A DNA stretch of 16,001 nt from Lachnoclostridium phytofermentans. Its GTDB lineage: Bacteria > Bacillota > Clostridia > Lachnospirales > Lachnospiraceae. This document shows, piece after piece, positions 14,801-16,001 of this stretch. Numbering within the stretch: the first letter of the stretch is position 1; every line of letters starts with the position of its first letter. The notes below the pieces were generated by a model that was given only the letters and a program-made list of their open reading frames with translations, searched no databases and was not told where the DNA came from. A program made the position numbers and the translations under genes. The DNA is taken from NCBI GenBank assembly GCA_003526525.1, contig DPVV01000092.1, positions 4,182 to 20,182 on the forward strand, read 5' to 3'.

Positions 14801-16001
14801 CTATTTTGATGCTGCTAATTTATATTCTTTCGGCGATAAGCCGGTCCATCGCTTAAATAATGTACGAAAATATGCTTCATTTTTATAACCAACCATTAGA
14901 CTAATATCCTGTATTCTATAATTATCCTTGTGAGTAATAAGCTTTTTTGCTTTATTCATTCTTACTTGTGTAAGATAATCTAAAATAGTTGTATCTGTTT
15001 CTGCTTTATAATAATTGTTAAGATAATTTGCATTGTAAAATAGTGCTTGCGCTATGGAATTTACAGTGATTGGTTCCCTATAATGTTCTTCAATATAGCA
15101 AGCTATTTCATCTGTAAGCTGGTGCCCTCTACGCTCTTTTTTTTTATTTATATAGTTTATTGTAAAACAAATAACATTTCTTAGCCACATCTTAACATCA
15201 TATATAGTCTCAAACTTCATGAGCTTCTCCCAAATCAATTCTTCTTTCCCAAATATATCTTCGAATGTTATTGAAAATTCATTGATTGCGTTCTGAATAC
15301 ACATAATAATCATAAAACATGTATTACGAACAACTTTCTTTGATGCAGACGCCTCAAATCCTTCAAACAATTTTATTACAAATTGACTTGCTAAGCCTTC
15401 ATTCCCTGAAAGCAATATCTCATTTATTTTGGTTTGGATATCGGTAAGTTCTAATGATTCAATCTTTTTTATATTTTTTATATCTTCATAATTAATAAGC
15501 TGCTTTGTACCTAAGTTAAATTTATATTTTAGGGCATCTAGCGCATGCAAAAAGGTTTCTCCAATTTGTTCAAAATCGCAAGTAACTTCGCTAATTCCAA
15601 TGGATATACTAATACTATTCTTACTCAGTGTTTCTATAATTCGATCTCCAATGGAGTAAGCTTCTTCTAAAATATTAACTTCATTCTCATTGTCAGATGA
15701 TAGTAGAAGTGCGAAATCTCTGTCCATTCTCACGTCTATAATTCCAGATTGATTGCTAATAATATGATTAATACTTTGCTGTAAGTGCATATATAAAATT
15801 TCTTGTTGTTCAAAGTCCTTTTGAGATACAACATTATCGTAATCATCAAATTCTATAGCCAAAATAAGATAACAGCATTTATATATAGTAAGTTCAAAGT
15901 ACTCCATTCTCTCTAACATTTGTCTCTTATTATGATACTTCCCATAAAATAAATCTTTTTTAAATTTATCAGTTAAAAATGGTTTGCTTAACCTAACTAA
16001 C
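14801..16001 (-). CDS. AraC-type response regulator, YesN-like (5' end outside the window)
   Basis: The reading frame is open to the right edge. The 27 codons before the Met at 15919 include SKPFLTDKF, typical of the end of a receiver domain and its linker. The Met at 15919 is therefore probably internal, and the N-terminal receiver with its phospho-Asp lies outside the window. The 399 visible residues hold a degenerate GGDEF-like middle region (SISIGISEV, then FLHALDALKYKFNLG), typical of YesN proteins, and a C-terminal double helix-turn-helix AraC domain over the last 100 or so residues (VNSIAQALFYNANYL; IQDISLMVGYKNEAYFRTLF; TGLSPKEYK). It should activate the importer-glycosidase operon when phosphorylated by the YesM-like kinase encoded 20 bp downstream. 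Confidence 0.9.
   Translation of the reverse strand, partial: LVRLSKPFLTDKFKKDLFYGKYHNKRQMLERMEYFELTIYKCCYLILAIEFDDYDNVVSQKDFEQQEILYMHLQQSINHIISNQSGIIDVRMDRDFALLLSSDNENEVNILEEAYSIGDRIIETLSKNSISISIGISEVTCDFEQIGETFLHALDALKYKFNLGTKQLINYEDIKNIKKIESLELTDIQTKINEILLSGNEGLASQFVIKLFEGFEASASKKVVRNTCFMIIMCIQNAINEFSITFEDIFGKEELIWEKLMKFETIYDVKMWLRNVICFTINYINKKKERRGHQLTDEIACYIEEHYREPITVNSIAQALFYNANYLNNYYKAETDTTILDYLTQVRMNKAKKLITHKDNYRIQDISLMVGYKNEAYFRTLFKRWTGLSPKEYKLAASK

Overview
The window is AT-rich DNA that most resembles a Lachnospiraceae-type clostridium (Lachnoclostridium phytofermentans-like). The evidence is the codon and base composition, strong AGGAGG-type ribosome sites, a YesM/YesN-type two-component pair, an LplABC/YtcQP-type sugar importer without its own ATPase, and a PdaB-like sporulation-type deacetylase. 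The genus is an inference. Every complete gene lies on the minus strand, so transcription runs from high to low coordinates. The only plus-strand coding signal is a short gene tail at the left edge. No gene-free stretch exceeds 300 bases; the longest is 12677-12956.

Layout in transcription order. (1) 16001-12957: a YesN-like AraC-type regulator whose 5' part lies outside the window, then a YesM-like sensor kinase. (2) 12956-12677: a terminator-like structure, then a candidate promoter. (3) 12676-8959: two sugar-importer permeases and a lipoprotein binding protein, with intercistronic hairpins before and after the binding-protein gene. (4) 8869-2283: three glycoside hydrolases without signal peptides: a GH127-like beta-L-arabinofuranosidase, a GH78-like alpha-L-rhamnosidase and a GH38 alpha-mannosidase. 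The last two are separated by a GC-richer palindromic element of about 110 bp (4741-4850). (5) 2179-1112: a decayed remnant of a fourth glycoside hydrolase, then an alpha/beta-hydrolase esterase. (6) 916-137: a membrane-anchored polysaccharide deacetylase, probably not part of the sugar system, ending 5 bp from the convergent plus-strand gene.

Together the genes look like a Gram-positive polysaccharide-utilisation locus. An external signal is sensed by the kinase and relayed to the AraC-type regulator. An oligosaccharide is captured by the lipoprotein and imported by the two permeases, powered by an ATPase encoded elsewhere. It is then trimmed in the cytoplasm by an arabinofuranosidase, a rhamnosidase-like enzyme, an alpha-mannosidase and an esterase. 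The substrate is unknown; an acylated plant- or microbe-derived hetero-oligosaccharide with L-arabinofuranose, L-rhamnose-like and alpha-mannose ends would fit.

The points most worth a second look are the palindromic, potentially pseudoknotted element just before the GH38 gene, whose open frame runs into that gene, and the internally deleted glycosidase remnant between GH38 and the esterase.
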